A stretch of DNA of 64,000 nucleotides from an uncultured Collinsella sp. (GCA_959599095.1 CAUGGC010000008.1:8727-72726), one strand, 5' to 3'; shown: positions 41,598 to 51,226, numbered from the stretch's first letter. Notes: generated by a model not told the origin, from the sequence alone. Numbers and translations: made by a program.

Positions 41598-41641
41598 AAG
41601 CGGGGCCTGCCGATTCCTCGGCGGGTCCCGCTTTTCTTTTT
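41598..41641 (+). terminator. Terminator after rpsI
   Basis: AAGCGGG-CCTGCCGA pairs with TCGGCGGG-CCCGCTT (one bulge each side), loop TTCC, then TTTCTTTTT. Confidence 0.88.
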
Positions 41642-41690
41642 CGACTAGGGTGGGCGGTTGCATATCGCCTGCTAGGGAAGGAGCGATCCT

Positions 41691-43028
41691 ATGCCCCAGA
41701 ACATCTTCGGTACCGACGGCGTCCGTGGCGTCGCCAATGCCGACCTCTCGTGTGACCTCGCGTTTCGCCTGGGCCGCGCGGCGACCAAGTTCCTTGGTCC
41801 GGATATCTGTGTCGGCCGCGACACGCGTCTTTCGGGCACCATGCTCGAGAGCGCTCTGACCGCCGGCATCATGGCCGAGGGCGGCCGTCCGCACTGCTGC
41901 GGCGTCATCCCCACGCCTGCCGTGGCGCTGCTCACCGTCCAGAACGAGCTCGACGGCGGCATCGTCATCTCCGCTTCGCACAATCCGCCGGAGTTCAACG
42001 GCATCAAGTTCTTTAGCCGCAAGGGTATGAAGCTTCCCGATGCTGTCGAGGAGGAGATCAGCGCCTGGGTCATGTCCGAGGAAGCCATGGCTGCCGATAC
42101 GCTGCCGACTGGCGCCGGCGTGGGCCACATTATTAAGATGAAGGACGCTCGCAAGGCATACGTCGACCACGCCATCGATACGCTTGATGGCCTGAGGCTT
42201 GATGGCCTGGTCGTTGCCGTTGACTGCGGTCACGGTGCTTCCTGCCAGACTACGCCCGCCGCGCTGCAGCGCCTGGGTGCCACGGTCCATGCCATCAACA
42301 CCGATTACTGCGGCACCGACATCAATGTCGAGTGCGGCTCTACGCACCTCGAGCCCCTGCGCGAGCTCGTGCTGCGCACCCATGCCGATATCGGTCTGGC
42401 CCACGACGGCGATGCCGACCGCGTACTGTTCGTGGACAGCGAGGGCAATGAGATCGACGGTGACTACATCCTGGCTATCTGCGGCTCCGACCTGGCGGCT
42501 CGCGGCAAGCTCGCCAACTCCGAGATCGTCTCGACCGTCATGTGCAACCTGGGCTTCTCCATCGCTATGAAGGAGCAGGGCTTCGAAATGGTTCAGACCG
42601 CCGTGGGCGATCGCTATGTTCTGGAGCGTATGCTCGCGGATGGCGCCGTCATCGGTGGCGAGCAGTCCGGCCACATCATCTTCCTGGAGCACAACACCAC
42701 CGGTGACGGCCTGGTGACGGCTCTGCAGCTGCTGGCCGTGCTCAAGCGCACCGGCCGTACCCTCACCGACCTTGCCGGCATCATGAAGAAGTACCCGCAG
42801 GTACTCGTCAACGTGCATTCCGACAACAAGGCTGGTCTGGACGATTGCCAGCCCATTTGGGACGCCGTCGCTGCTGCCGAGAAGGAGCTTGACGGCCGCG
42901 GCCGCATTCTGGTGCGCCCGAGTGGTACTGAGCCTCTGGTTCGCGTTATGGCCGAGGCGGAGACGCACGAGCTGACCCAGCGTGTTGTCGACGACATCGT
43001 CGAGGTTGTCAAGCGCGAACTTCCCTAA
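41691..43028 (+). CDS. glmM: Phosphoglucosamine mutase
   Basis: 445 residues. It converts glucosamine-6-phosphate to glucosamine-1-phosphate for cell-wall precursor synthesis. The phosphorylated serine is Ser96 in SASHNPPEFNGIK, the metal loop is DGDADR, the sugar loop GGEQSGH and the phosphate loop RPSGTEP. GGAAGGAG precedes the ATG. With the following PTS IIA and nagB genes it makes an amino-sugar neighbourhood. Confidence 0.96.
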   Translation: MPQNIFGTDGVRGVANADLSCDLAFRLGRAATKFLGPDICVGRDTRLSGTMLESALTAGIMAEGGRPHCCGVIPTPAVALLTVQNELDGGIVISASHNPPEFNGIKFFSRKGMKLPDAVEEEISAWVMSEEAMAADTLPTGAGVGHIIKMKDARKAYVDHAIDTLDGLRLDGLVVAVDCGHGASCQTTPAALQRLGATVHAINTDYCGTDINVECGSTHLEPLRELVLRTHADIGLAHDGDADRVLFVDSEGNEIDGDYILAICGSDLAARGKLANSEIVSTVMCNLGFSIAMKEQGFEMVQTAVGDRYVLERMLADGAVIGGEQSGHIIFLEHNTTGDGLVTALQLLAVLKRTGRTLTDLAGIMKKYPQVLVNVHSDNKAGLDDCQPIWDAVAAAEKELDGRGRILVRPSGTEPLVRVMAEAETHELTQRVVDDIVEVVKRELP

Positions 43029-43099
43029 TGGTCAAAAACGGGTGCCAAGTGGTAAACTGTTAAGGTTATTTTGATTGATTGGTATGTCCGAGGGGGAGC

Positions 43100-43597
43100 A
43101 TGTTCACTAAAGTCCTAAGGTCTTTTGGTATGCGTGGTCGAGTCCTTACGCTGGATGCTCCCATCTCGGGCGACGTCATTCCGCTCTCCGAGGTAAACGA
43201 TCAGACGTTTGCCACCGGCCTTTTGGGCCAGGGCGTCGCCATTCAGCCCACCGGAACGCGCGTGATCGCGCCGGCTGATGCCAAGGTCGAGGCCATTTTT
43301 CCCACGGGACACGCCGTTGCGCTTAACACGGTCGATGGCTTGGACGTGCTCATCCACGTTGGTTTGGACACTGTTCAGCTCGAGGGCAAACACTTTACCG
43401 TACATGCGCAAGTGGGTGACATCGTCCATAAGGGCGATGTACTCATTGAGTTCGATCGCGAGGCAATTGCTGCCGAGGGCTACGATGTGACGGTTCCCAT
43501 CTTGGTGTGCAACTCCGTTGAGTTCTCGAGCATCAAGGGCTCCGTTGGCGTGCATGTCGAAGAGATGGACCAGCTCATCGTTGCTCGCGAGCGCTAG
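43100..43597 (+). CDS. PTS glucose-type EIIA protein
   Basis: 165 residues, a stand-alone IIA of the glucose family (Crr-like). The phosphate-accepting His86 is in LIHVGLDTVQLEG, with the second histidine in GKHFTVHAQVG. In Gram-negatives this protein also regulates catabolite repression; in actinobacteria it mainly serves IIBC permeases for glucose or N-acetylglucosamine encoded elsewhere. The glmM/nagB setting would suit amino sugars. I start at the ATG at 43100 behind GAGGGGG. Confidence 0.9.
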   Translation: MFTKVLRSFGMRGRVLTLDAPISGDVIPLSEVNDQTFATGLLGQGVAIQPTGTRVIAPADAKVEAIFPTGHAVALNTVDGLDVLIHVGLDTVQLEGKHFTVHAQVGDIVHKGDVLIEFDREAIAAEGYDVTVPILVCNSVEFSSIKGSVGVHVEEMDQLIVARER

Positions 43598-43637
43598 CAA
43601 GTGCACGTGGCCATTAGCCTACAATTCAAACACGTTT

Positions 43638-43671
43638 ACGGAGGGCGCCCTTGAAAGAGGACGCCCTCCGT
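43638..43671. terminator. Hairpin after the PTS IIA gene
   Basis: ACGGAGGGCG and CGCCCTCCGT enclose CCCTTGAAAGAGGA. There is no T-run, so it may be a 3' stabiliser or part of the nagB leader. The remaining 200 bases to nagB include GTGGCCGCA/TGCGGCC-type dyads but no identified riboswitch. Confidence 0.5.
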
Positions 43672-43868
43672 GGCAAGATGGGATTTGTCCGAAGCTAAAA
43701 GGCTTTGGGTCACCGTGGACGGGCAGGGGCCTCGACGCGGCTAGACACGAGACACATACATTACGCGACCTCGCCCTGGTGGCCGCACACGTTGGTTGCG
43801 GCCGACGCGGGCCGCGGGCAAGTGCTTGTAAGGGGACCTTGCCTCTCTTGTACGAGAAAGGACGCGTA

Positions 43869-44597
43869 ATGAAGATCATTAAAGCTAAAGACTACGAGGA
43901 TATGAGCCGCAAGGCCGCTAATATCATCTCGGCGCAGGTTATCCTCAAGCCCGACTGCGTGCTGGGCCTTGCCACCGGCTCCACCCCGATCGGTGCCTAC
44001 AAGCAGCTCGCTGCTTGGTACAAGAAGGGCGACGTCGACTTTGCCGAGGTCAGCACCTACAACCTGGACGAGTATCGCGGCCTTTCGCATGACGATCCCC
44101 AGAGCTATCACTACTTCATGCGCGAGAACTTCTTCGATCACATCAACATCGACCTGAACAACACGCATGTGCCCGACGGTTCCAACCCCGACGCCGCCGC
44201 TGCCTGCTCTGAGTACGACAAGATCGTCGCCGAGGCCGGTTACCCGGATCTGCAGCTGCTCGGTATTGGCAACAACGGCCACATCGGCTTCAACGAGCCC
44301 GATGACCACTTCTCCAAGGGCACGCACTGCGTCGACCTCACCGAGAGCACCATTCAGGCCAACAGCCGCCTGTTCGACAGCATCGACGATGTCCCCCGTC
44401 AGGCCTACACCATGGGTACCCAGACCATCATGTATGCCCGCATGATCCTGGTCGTCGCCAACGGCGAGGCCAAGGCTCAGGCCGTGCATGACATGTGCTA
44501 TGGTCCGGTTACGCCCGAGTGCCCGGCTTCGATCCTGCAGCTGCACACCAACTGCGTTGTCGTTGCCGACGAGGCCGCCCTTTCGCTCTGCGAGTAG
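43869..44597 (+). CDS. nagB: Glucosamine-6-phosphate deaminase
   Basis: 242 residues, the compact form of NagB. It converts glucosamine-6-phosphate to fructose-6-phosphate and ammonia. Hallmarks are GLATGSTPIGAYKQL, YNLDEYRGL with the catalytic Asp, and GIGNNGHIGFNEP with the ring-opening His. I start at the ATG at 43869 with AAAGGA before it; the same frame is open for 350 bases upstream, but that would overlap the PTS gene and lacks a ribosome site. It runs counter to GlmM, so the two must be balanced. Confidence 0.95.
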   Translation: MKIIKAKDYEDMSRKAANIISAQVILKPDCVLGLATGSTPIGAYKQLAAWYKKGDVDFAEVSTYNLDEYRGLSHDDPQSYHYFMRENFFDHINIDLNNTHVPDGSNPDAAAACSEYDKIVAEAGYPDLQLLGIGNNGHIGFNEPDDHFSKGTHCVDLTESTIQANSRLFDSIDDVPRQAYTMGTQTIMYARMILVVANGEAKAQAVHDMCYGPVTPECPASILQLHTNCVVVADEAALSLCE

Positions 44598-44629
44598 CGC
44601 GAATCCTGCAGCTCGACATAGCCTTGCCT

Positions 44630-44657
44630 AAGGCCTCCGCTTTGCGGGGGCCTTTTT
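44630..44657 (+). terminator. Terminator of nagB
   Basis: AAGGCCTCCGC-TTT-GCGGGGGCCTT followed by TTT; one G-U type mismatch in the 11-bp stem. Confidence 0.85.
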
Positions 44658-45044
44658 GCTATCCCTTTCCGCCCACTTGACCAAAATCTTGCCGCAAGCT
44701 TGACGAATGCCGGATGCCCAACAGTTTGATTCATTACATACCAGATTCTATGCAAAAATGCCACTAAAAGGTCGTAGACGGTAGCGGGTGCTAGGCGAGT
44801 TGAATGACATAGCTGAACCTTGTTCATCTGCGTTACACTGCCGCTTGGATGGGACAAGCAGACAAGCCATTTACCTGCTTAAAGACCGATTAGTCGGGGG
44901 ATTAATAACAATCGGCCCTCGCTGTACAAAAACTTGCCGCTTGCGTACCAAAAGACAACCTAACACACAAGGTCGCTCTATTCATAGCGCGGCTTGTATG
45001 GTCTTGCGGTTACAGTGTCCATACGGTCGAGTTGAGGAGCGGGC
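44658..45044. other. Upstream region of the STAND/BTAD regulator gene
   Basis: This 387-base gap holds no gene. Visible pieces are CTTGC-C-GCAAG at 44688-44698, CTTGCCGC again at 44933-44940, and CCGATT/AATCGG at 44886-44915. These may be operator elements of the following regulator. No terminator-type attenuator was seen. Confidence 0.35.
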
Positions 45045-48044
45045 ATGGTAAACGATTTGAGCAGTATGGACGACCTCGAGCTGATGCCGCTGGGCGGAGG
45101 CTATATGGTGCGACGCGAACGCTTGATGAATGAGCTTATCGCCAAGGGCCGAAAGGCCGGCATCGTGGTTCTTTATGCGCCCGACGGGTTTGGGAAGACC
45201 TCGGTGCTGCTGCAGTACACCCATGAGGTTAAATGCGACCCGACGAGAGGCCCCGTGCGGATTATCGAGGCCGATCGCGCCATTGGGCGCGAGGTGTTTA
45301 TGCAGCTCGAGGTGGTTACCGAAGAACTCAAAGACAAACCGCACTCCCTTATCGCGATTGATAATGTGCCAAACCTCGATCAACACGATACCGAAGACCT
45401 CATCGACAGGATTCGCGGCTTGCGCGCCATGGGGGTAGGGGTCTTTATCTCCTGCCGTCCTTCAAATCGTCAGCTGATTCATGGGCTGGGCGATTCGGTT
45501 AAGATCAATGCGCAGATGCTCAAGGTGCATGCCTATGAGTATTCGGCGTGGGCATCGGCGTTTTCGATCAGCACATCGCTTGACTTTTATCAGCTCACGC
45601 AGGGCGTGCCCGAGCTCGTCTCGGCATTGCAGACGGGTCTGTATGGCCAAGGCGACGTAGCCGGTCTGCTCGAAAACGAGATTGTCAACGTATATGGCGC
45701 GGCACTTGTCGATCTGGCTTCGCTCGACAATAATGCACTGTTTTGCGTGGCATGTCTCATGATTTTGATGGGCGAGGGCAATATCGCAGAACTCGAGGCT
45801 TGCGGGGTGAGGCTGTCGATGGTCGACCAGTCCTACTTTGTACGCGACTACCCGATCTTTGGCTTGGATCCCGCCGAGCGGAGTTTTACGTGTCTGGGCA
45901 CGGAGGATAACGGACGCTTGCGTTTGCGTAAGTTGGTGGCCGAAGTTCGCCCCGAACTTGTTCCGAGGGCGGCCCGGATTTTGCTTAAGGCGGGTAGATG
46001 CGATGCGGCGATGGGCCTGGCGGACGCCTTTTTGGACCGTGAAGCGGTCCTTGAACTTGCTGGGCAGTATGGGGTCGATCTGGCTCTGACGGGGCACGGG
46101 GCCGATATCTGCCGAGCAGCGCTGGGCACGATCGATGCCGACGATCCGGCTCCAGAGCCAACGCCTGCCGAGGCGCTCGGCGTGTATTTGGCAGCGGTCA
46201 GCGTGTCCAATACAAAGCTCGCTCGCTATATGGCATCGGTCATCGAGCGCGGGGGCGAACGGGCGGCCTGCGAAATAGACCCTGTTTCATGGAGGGTGGC
46301 CCAGACACTGACGGCTGTTTGCTATGGGGACAACGGGCTTGGGCTTCCTACGAACCTGGCCGTGCCAGAAATCGAGACATTCCATACCGCACTCGATATG
46401 TTGTCTGCGCATATCGAGGTCAAGCGATGCCTGACCGAACGGGGAGATGACGGCGGCGTTCTACAGCAGCTAAAAACGAGCAAGGCCTATGACTGCGAGC
46501 TCGACATCGCGGGGATTGTTATACGGGCCGATAGCATGCTGGTGGAGCTTTTTGACGGGTCGTTTGCGGGAACCGACGAGCGCGACGACGAGATGACGGT
46601 GGTGCGGGAGGCGCTCGACGTACGTGGGCTTAAGGCGATGGCTATCTGGGTGCGCATGGTGTTGGCGGCACGGCGGCTCCTTTCCGGCCTGCCGGTAACC
46701 GACGACGCGGCGTTCAACGAGCTCGATCGTTTTGCCGTGCGCATGCGCGACAACCAGATTCAGCTGTTTGGCCTGTTGCTAGAAGGCTGGCAGTCGCTGG
46801 CAGAGGGACGGCCGGTTAATGCAAAGTTCCGTGCGGTCCAAGTGCTCAAACTTGCCGAGGAGTCGATTGCGTACATGCGCGATAACGCGTTACTGCTGGA
46901 GCGCGCGGCATATCTGCGTAACACCTCGATGGTTTCGGTGCGCGAGGAAGCGGAGTTGCTCGATATAAGCCAGACGCAGGTTGGTGGCGCAGAAGCATGG
47001 ATGGTGGCGCTGCATTTGGCTTGCGCGGGGCGAGATAGCGATCTTGCGGCCTGGATGTCCATGAATCGCGCGGGGATTCTAGAGCCATCGTATCGGCTCT
47101 TTGCGCGCCTTGCCATGCATTGTCTGGGCGAGCCGGCGGGCAGGATACGCAAGAAGCTTCCCGTGCGCGAGCTGTCGCGGTACTCGCTGCGCGACGATCT
47201 GGAAGGGGAGGGCGAGCGCCTGTTCCAGGCCGGCGAGGTTGAAGCCGTTGATACCATTGACCATATCGAGATTCGCATGTTTGGTGCGTTTCGCGCCGAG
47301 CGCGATGGGTTTCCCATCACGGACAAAATGTGGCGCCGCAAGAAGGCGGCGACACTTGCCGAGCGGCTTGCGCTGGGCATGGATGCGCTCGTCGATCGTG
47401 AGACGCTGGCCATGGAGCTGTGGCCCCATGCCGAGTTCAATAGCGCCCGCAACAACCTGTACTCGACGATATCGCGCTTGCGGTCGGCTTTGGGACCGAC
47501 GCCGGATGGCAAGTCGTGTGTGCTCATCCAAAATGAATGCATCGGACTCAACGGCGACTACGTCAAGACCGATGTACGGCTGTTTGACCAGATAAGCCGC
47601 GAGGTTTTGGGAAATCGCACGGGTGCGCGCGGGCCCCATTTAGTTGAGCTGTGCCTTAAGATTGAGCAGCTTTATGCCGGACCGCTGTATGTTCCCAATG
47701 GCTGTAACCCCACCTACTTTTTGCGTATGCGACGCATTATGCAGTCAAAGTACATCGATTGCATGATTAAGGGAGCAAATGCCGCCCTAGAAGAAAACGA
47801 TCTGCAGTCGGCGATTTGGCTGGCGGAGTCGGGGCTTCGACAGGAAACGGCGCGTGAGGATATGGTGCGCTGCGCCATGCGCGTCTACAGCGCGGCGGGG
47901 CGGCGGCGCGATATCGTCGAGCTGTACAGCGGGCATATGCACCACCTGAGGGAGCAGGTCAATGGCGTGCCCGAGCCCGAGACGCGGCGTCTATACGAGC
48001 GCTTGGTGGAGGGGCGGCTCAACCGCGTGCTGGTCGAGCGATAA
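45045..48044 (+). CDS. Large STAND-type ATPase regulator with C-terminal OmpR-like/BTAD (SARP-type) domains
   Basis: 999 residues. Residues 1-330 resemble a MalT-like STAND NTPase, with P-loop APDGFGKTS near 45-53 and the Walker B-like LIAIDNVPNL near 105. A helical solenoid spans about 340-730. Residues about 745-840 look like an OmpR-type winged helix of SARPs (IEIRMFGAFRAE, LAMELWPHAEFNSARNNLYS, SRLRSALG), followed by a BTAD-like helical domain to the end. The order (ATPase first, DNA binding late) is the reverse of classical AfsR. It should activate unknown target genes in response to a ligand. The ATG follows GAGGAGCGGG. Confidence 0.75.
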   Translation: MVNDLSSMDDLELMPLGGGYMVRRERLMNELIAKGRKAGIVVLYAPDGFGKTSVLLQYTHEVKCDPTRGPVRIIEADRAIGREVFMQLEVVTEELKDKPHSLIAIDNVPNLDQHDTEDLIDRIRGLRAMGVGVFISCRPSNRQLIHGLGDSVKINAQMLKVHAYEYSAWASAFSISTSLDFYQLTQGVPELVSALQTGLYGQGDVAGLLENEIVNVYGAALVDLASLDNNALFCVACLMILMGEGNIAELEACGVRLSMVDQSYFVRDYPIFGLDPAERSFTCLGTEDNGRLRLRKLVAEVRPELVPRAARILLKAGRCDAAMGLADAFLDREAVLELAGQYGVDLALTGHGADICRAALGTIDADDPAPEPTPAEALGVYLAAVSVSNTKLARYMASVIERGGERAACEIDPVSWRVAQTLTAVCYGDNGLGLPTNLAVPEIETFHTALDMLSAHIEVKRCLTERGDDGGVLQQLKTSKAYDCELDIAGIVIRADSMLVELFDGSFAGTDERDDEMTVVREALDVRGLKAMAIWVRMVLAARRLLSGLPVTDDAAFNELDRFAVRMRDNQIQLFGLLLEGWQSLAEGRPVNAKFRAVQVLKLAEESIAYMRDNALLLERAAYLRNTSMVSVREEAELLDISQTQVGGAEAWMVALHLACAGRDSDLAAWMSMNRAGILEPSYRLFARLAMHCLGEPAGRIRKKLPVRELSRYSLRDDLEGEGERLFQAGEVEAVDTIDHIEIRMFGAFRAERDGFPITDKMWRRKKAATLAERLALGMDALVDRETLAMELWPHAEFNSARNNLYSTISRLRSALGPTPDGKSCVLIQNECIGLNGDYVKTDVRLFDQISREVLGNRTGARGPHLVELCLKIEQLYAGPLYVPNGCNPTYFLRMRRIMQSKYIDCMIKGANAALEENDLQSAIWLAESGLRQETAREDMVRCAMRVYSAAGRRRDIVELYSGHMHHLREQVNGVPEPETRRLYERLVEGRLNRVLVER

Positions 48045-48047
48045 AAA

Positions 48048-48076
48048 ACGGGCGCCCGAAGTACTTGGGCACCCGT
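48048..48076. terminator. Bidirectional terminator between regulator and yhbY
   Basis: ACGGG-GCCC pairs with GGGC-CCCGT across a 9-base loop. The AAAAAA run on the left gives a T-run for the minus-strand yhbY transcript. Confidence 0.75.
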
Positions 48077-48113
48077 AAGCTTGCTATGTGTTGGCTCGCC
48101 GGATCATTGGCTC

Positions 48114-48413
48114 TTAGACGAGCTTGATCTTCTCGATGTCCTTGCGCGAGGACTCGCGATACAGCGAGAACTTGCGGCCGATGACCTGGACGACCTCGGC
48201 GTGGCAACGCTCAGCGAGCTCTTCGGCGGCCTCGCGGGCGGAAAGACTGGAGCCATCGAGCACGGAGCACTTAACGAGCTCGTGCTTCTCCAGGTAGGCG
48301 ACCGTCTGCTCGACGGTGCCCTCGTTGACATCGGACTTGCCGATGATGATGGCGGGGTTGAGGTGATGGGCCATGCTGCGAAGCTGCTTGACCTGGGCTC
48401 CTGTCAGTGCCAT
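48114..48413 (-). CDS. yhbY: YhbY/CRS1-type RNA-binding protein
   Basis: 99 residues. The fold matches the CRM domain that associates with pre-50S ribosomes: LTGAQVKQLRSMAHHLNPAII, then a variant GK loop (IIGKSDVNEG) and the closing VIGRKFSLYRES. It is transcribed leftward, convergent with the big regulator. The usual companion genes (proB-obgE area) are absent. A GAAAGCGAGAA stretch precedes the ATG, a modest ribosome site. Confidence 0.93.
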   Translation of the reverse strand: MALTGAQVKQLRSMAHHLNPAIIIGKSDVNEGTVEQTVAYLEKHELVKCSVLDGSSLSAREAAEELAERCHAEVVQVIGRKFSLYRESSRKDIEKIKLV

Positions 48414-48571
48414 GGGTTCTCGCTTTCTATGTATGGGGCGCCCCGCGACGGGGCCTTAATCTACGTGAGCTGTCCCACGATAGCGCAGGAACGGCGCGGT
48501 GTGGAGCGCGTTTGCCCAGTTCAAAAAGAATGCGGATGCCGAGTGAGTGGGCGGTGCGGGCTGCGAACAGG

Positions 48572-49459
48572 CTATGAGCTGGGCGCAGAGACCGGCTCCC
48601 ATGCAATAAACGCCCAACGAACCTTGCGGACATGATCGAGCATATAGCGCCCCTGCGGCACGCCCTTGGATCCCGGCTCACCGGCATGGGGGTTCTCAAT
48701 CATGTGCTGGGCGATGTAGTCGCGCAGACGGTCGACCTTATCCTCGTTGCCATGCTCAAGCATGCGGGAAAAGTCCGCCACGCCCGCTTCAAGGCTGTCG
48801 AAGGTATCGCGACGCGGCGATTCAAAGTACGTGACCTGCGGCAGGGCACCCATCTGAATGAGGATGTTGAAGGCGTACACAAAGCCATTACTGCAGGTAA
48901 CCGAGGCGCCGATAGCGTTCATCAAGTGCAGATCATAGCGCGGGCTGGAGTTGGCGACCATCGTGACAGCACAATGCCGACGAGCCGTACGGTCGAGCTT
49001 GGCAAGCGCACCTTTTAGATCGGTCGTCGTAACCGACCGACTGGCAAAGGCAACATCCACCGTTTTCGCGACCGGTCCAACCAAATCCCAATCATCATCC
49101 CAAGCAAGCTCAAGCGGCGTAATAAGATCCTCGAGCCCATAGTACTCAATGCCAGCATCAAGCGTGCCCAGCATGGCGGGGGAGAAATCAGCCGCAATCA
49201 CAGGATGCCCAGCCTGAGCAAGCGGAATAGCGATCGACCCAGCCCCACACCCCATATCAAGCACCGACTCGCCGGGCTCAAGCGCCAACAGCTTTATAAA
49301 ATCCCGAGCATAAGGGGCAGTCTCCAACGGCCGAAAATGCCGAGCCCGCTTATCCCATTCAAAAGAATCATCAGCCCGTCGCCGACCAGCTTGCAGGCGC
49401 ATCCATTCGCCATTCCAATCCGCAGAAAGAAGCTCAGAACGAATCAAATCATCAGCCAC
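48572..49459 (-). CDS. Class I SAM-dependent methyltransferase
   Basis: 295 residues. Motif I is VLDMGCGAGSIAIPLA and the acidic loop after strand 2 is IAADFSPAML, giving a Rossmann-type SAM site; residues 190-290 form a helical extra region. The N-terminal SADWNGEWMRLQAGRR resembles methyltransferases next to metal or corrinoid genes, but no specific substrate can be assigned. GGGAGATGG precedes the start on the minus strand. A terminator hairpin lies directly upstream. Confidence 0.85.
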   Translation of the reverse strand: MADDLIRSELLSADWNGEWMRLQAGRRRADDSFEWDKRARHFRPLETAPYARDFIKLLALEPGESVLDMGCGAGSIAIPLAQAGHPVIAADFSPAMLGTLDAGIEYYGLEDLITPLELAWDDDWDLVGPVAKTVDVAFASRSVTTTDLKGALAKLDRTARRHCAVTMVANSSPRYDLHLMNAIGASVTCSNGFVYAFNILIQMGALPQVTYFESPRRDTFDSLEAGVADFSRMLEHGNEDKVDRLRDYIAQHMIENPHAGEPGSKGVPQGRYMLDHVRKVRWAFIAWEPVSAPSS

Positions 49460-49477
49460 GGGCCATCTCCCTCACAA

Positions 49478-49511
49478 CAAAAAAGCGACTCCTCCCAAAA
49501 GAAGAGCCGCA
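49478..49511 (-). terminator. Terminator ahead of the methyltransferase gene
   Basis: On the minus strand GCGGCTCTTC and GAGGAGTCGC pair around TTTTGG, followed by TTTTTT. It lies between the long hairpin element and the methyltransferase start and would end transcripts arriving from the DUF711 side. Confidence 0.75.
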
Positions 49512-49625
49512 ACCAGCATATATCAGAAAGAACCGTTCCAACGCCAAACCGCCCTCACAACCAAGGCGGGCAGGAGCGAAGCGACTGCCATACGGGATAG
49601 AACCCAACTGAGGTCCCGTTGTGCG

Positions 49626-49759
49626 GGAGCCCCGGGGAGGGCAAATATATAAGGTCGATCGCGAGTTCCGCACGAGCCGGAGAGCACTTAATGTGCTCTC
49701 CGTGCGAGTCAGGACTGTCCGAGCAGGCGACCTTATATATTTGCCCTCCTCGGGGCTCC
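49626..49759 (-). repeat. Long hairpin element with conserved core, copy 2 (E2)
   Basis: The arms 49626-49657 and 49728-49759 are 32 bases with one mismatch and contain GGGCAAATATATAAGGTCG. The core on the minus strand reads TCGGACAGTCCTGACTC, a GGAGAGCAC/GTGCTCTCC hairpin, then CTCGTGCGGAACTC. The core matches E1 at 29533-29589 while the arms do not. It begins 17 bases after the stop of the DUF711 gene, in that gene's direction. Confidence 0.9.
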
Positions 49760-49776
49760 TCGCCCGAACCCCTCAG

Positions 49777-51141
49777 CTAGTTCTTGAGCGAGTTCAGCGG
49801 TGCCGGGAAGCGTCCGCCACGGTGGGCAAGCACGGTGCCGGCGTTGGGGTTCACCGGCATGATGGGTGCTCGGCCGAACAGACCGCCGTACTCGACGCAG
49901 TCGCCCACGCCCTTGCCGATGGCGGGAATCACGCGGACGGCCGTGGTCTTGTTGTTGATAACGCCGATGGCCATCTCGTCGGCGATGATGCCAGCGATGG
50001 TCTCGACCGGGGTGTCGCCGGGGATGGCGATCATGTCCAGGCCAACGGAGCACACGCAGGTCATGGCCTCGAGCTTCTCGAGCGAAAGCGCGCCGGCTTC
50101 GACGGCGGCGATCATGCCGGCGTCCTCGGACACGGGGATGAAAGCGCCGGAGAGACCGCCCACGCTGGAACTGGCCATGACGCCGCCCTTCTTGACGGCA
50201 TCGTTGAGCATGGCGAGCGCGCAGGTCGTGCCCGGGCCACCGCAGGTGCCCACGCCGATGATCTCGAGGATGCGCGCGACGGAGTCGCCGATGGCGGGCG
50301 TGGGAGCCAGCGACAGGTCGACAATGCCCTTCTCGACCCCCAGGCGATGGGCGGCCTCGCGGCTCATGAGCTCGCCGGCACGGGTGATCTTAAAGGCGGT
50401 CTGCTTAATCTTTTCGGCGACTTCCATCATCGATGCGGAATCGGGCAGCGTCTCCAGGGCTGCGGCCATAACGCCGGGGCCCGAAACGCCTACGTTGATG
50501 ACGGCGTCGGCCTCGCCACCGCCGTGGACGGCGCCCGCCATAAACGGGGAGTCCTCGACCATGTTGGCAAAGCAGACAAACTTGGAAGCGCCGACGGAAT
50601 CCTGGTCGGCCGTGAGTTTAGCGGCATCGATGATGGTCTGAGCCGCCATAAGCACGGCGTCCATGTTGATGCCAGCGCGCAGGCTGGCGACGTTGACGCT
50701 GGAGCAGACGCGGCTCGTGGTGGCGAGCGCCTGCGGAATGGACTGGATAACGCGGCGATCGGCGTCGCCGATGCCCTTCTGGACGAGCGCGGAGAAGCCG
50801 CCCAGGTAGTCGATGCCGAGCGTTTCGGCCGCGCGGTCGAGGGCATGCGCGATGGGGGTGAGGTCCTCATCCTCGCAGCACGCGGCGATCTGCGCCACCG
50901 GGGTGACGGAAACGCGCTTGTTGACGATGGGGATACCGTACTCGCGCTCGAGGTTCTCGGCGGTCTCGACCAGGTGCTCAGCTGTGTGCGTCACGTGGTC
51001 GTAGATCTTCGTGCACATGCGGTCGAGGTTCTCGTCACCGCAACCCATGAGCGAAACACCCATGGTGATGGTCCTGATGTCGAGGTTCTGCTCCTCAACC
51101 ATGCCGCGGGTTTCCGCGATTTCTGCGGGCGTGATCGCCAT
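49777..51141 (-). CDS. DUF711/UPF0210 (PFL-like) family protein
   Basis: 454 residues, the usual length of the family. Characteristic parts are LDIRTITMGVSLMGC, VGASKFVCFANMVEDSPFM, GVSGPGVMAAALE and GGPGTTCALAMLNDAVKKGG. The family adopts a pyruvate-formate-lyase-like barrel, but its reaction is unknown, and the ACT-domain partner that often precedes it is absent here. I start at the ATG at 51141 with AGGAG before it; a longer frame from 51198 has no ribosome site. It follows the methionine operon by 108 bases on the same strand. Confidence 0.88.
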   Translation of the reverse strand: MAITPAEIAETRGMVEEQNLDIRTITMGVSLMGCGDENLDRMCTKIYDHVTHTAEHLVETAENLEREYGIPIVNKRVSVTPVAQIAACCEDEDLTPIAHALDRAAETLGIDYLGGFSALVQKGIGDADRRVIQSIPQALATTSRVCSSVNVASLRAGINMDAVLMAAQTIIDAAKLTADQDSVGASKFVCFANMVEDSPFMAGAVHGGGEADAVINVGVSGPGVMAAALETLPDSASMMEVAEKIKQTAFKITRAGELMSREAAHRLGVEKGIVDLSLAPTPAIGDSVARILEIIGVGTCGGPGTTCALAMLNDAVKKGGVMASSSVGGLSGAFIPVSEDAGMIAAVEAGALSLEKLEAMTCVCSVGLDMIAIPGDTPVETIAGIIADEMAIGVINNKTTAVRVIPAIGKGVGDCVEYGGLFGRAPIMPVNPNAGTVLAHRGGRFPAPLNSLKN

Positions 51142-51186
51142 CCTTGCGCTCCTATCTGCCAAAACGAGCATAGCTTTTTCTATTCT

Positions 51187-51226
51187 AACGTGCCGCACGT
51201 GCCAAGTGGCGCATGCGGCACGTTTT
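51187..51226. terminator. Hairpin between metH and the DUF711 gene
   Basis: AACGTGCCGCA pairs with TGCGGCACGTT, 11 bp, across 16 bases. The T-run is on the plus side only, so for the leftward metH transcript it is a weak terminator. Confidence 0.55.

Noticed and set aside
43518..43868. Upstream extension of the nagB frame
   Set aside because: It would overlap the PTS IIA gene, includes a hairpin and lacks a ribosome site; the NagB family begins at the ATG at 43869.
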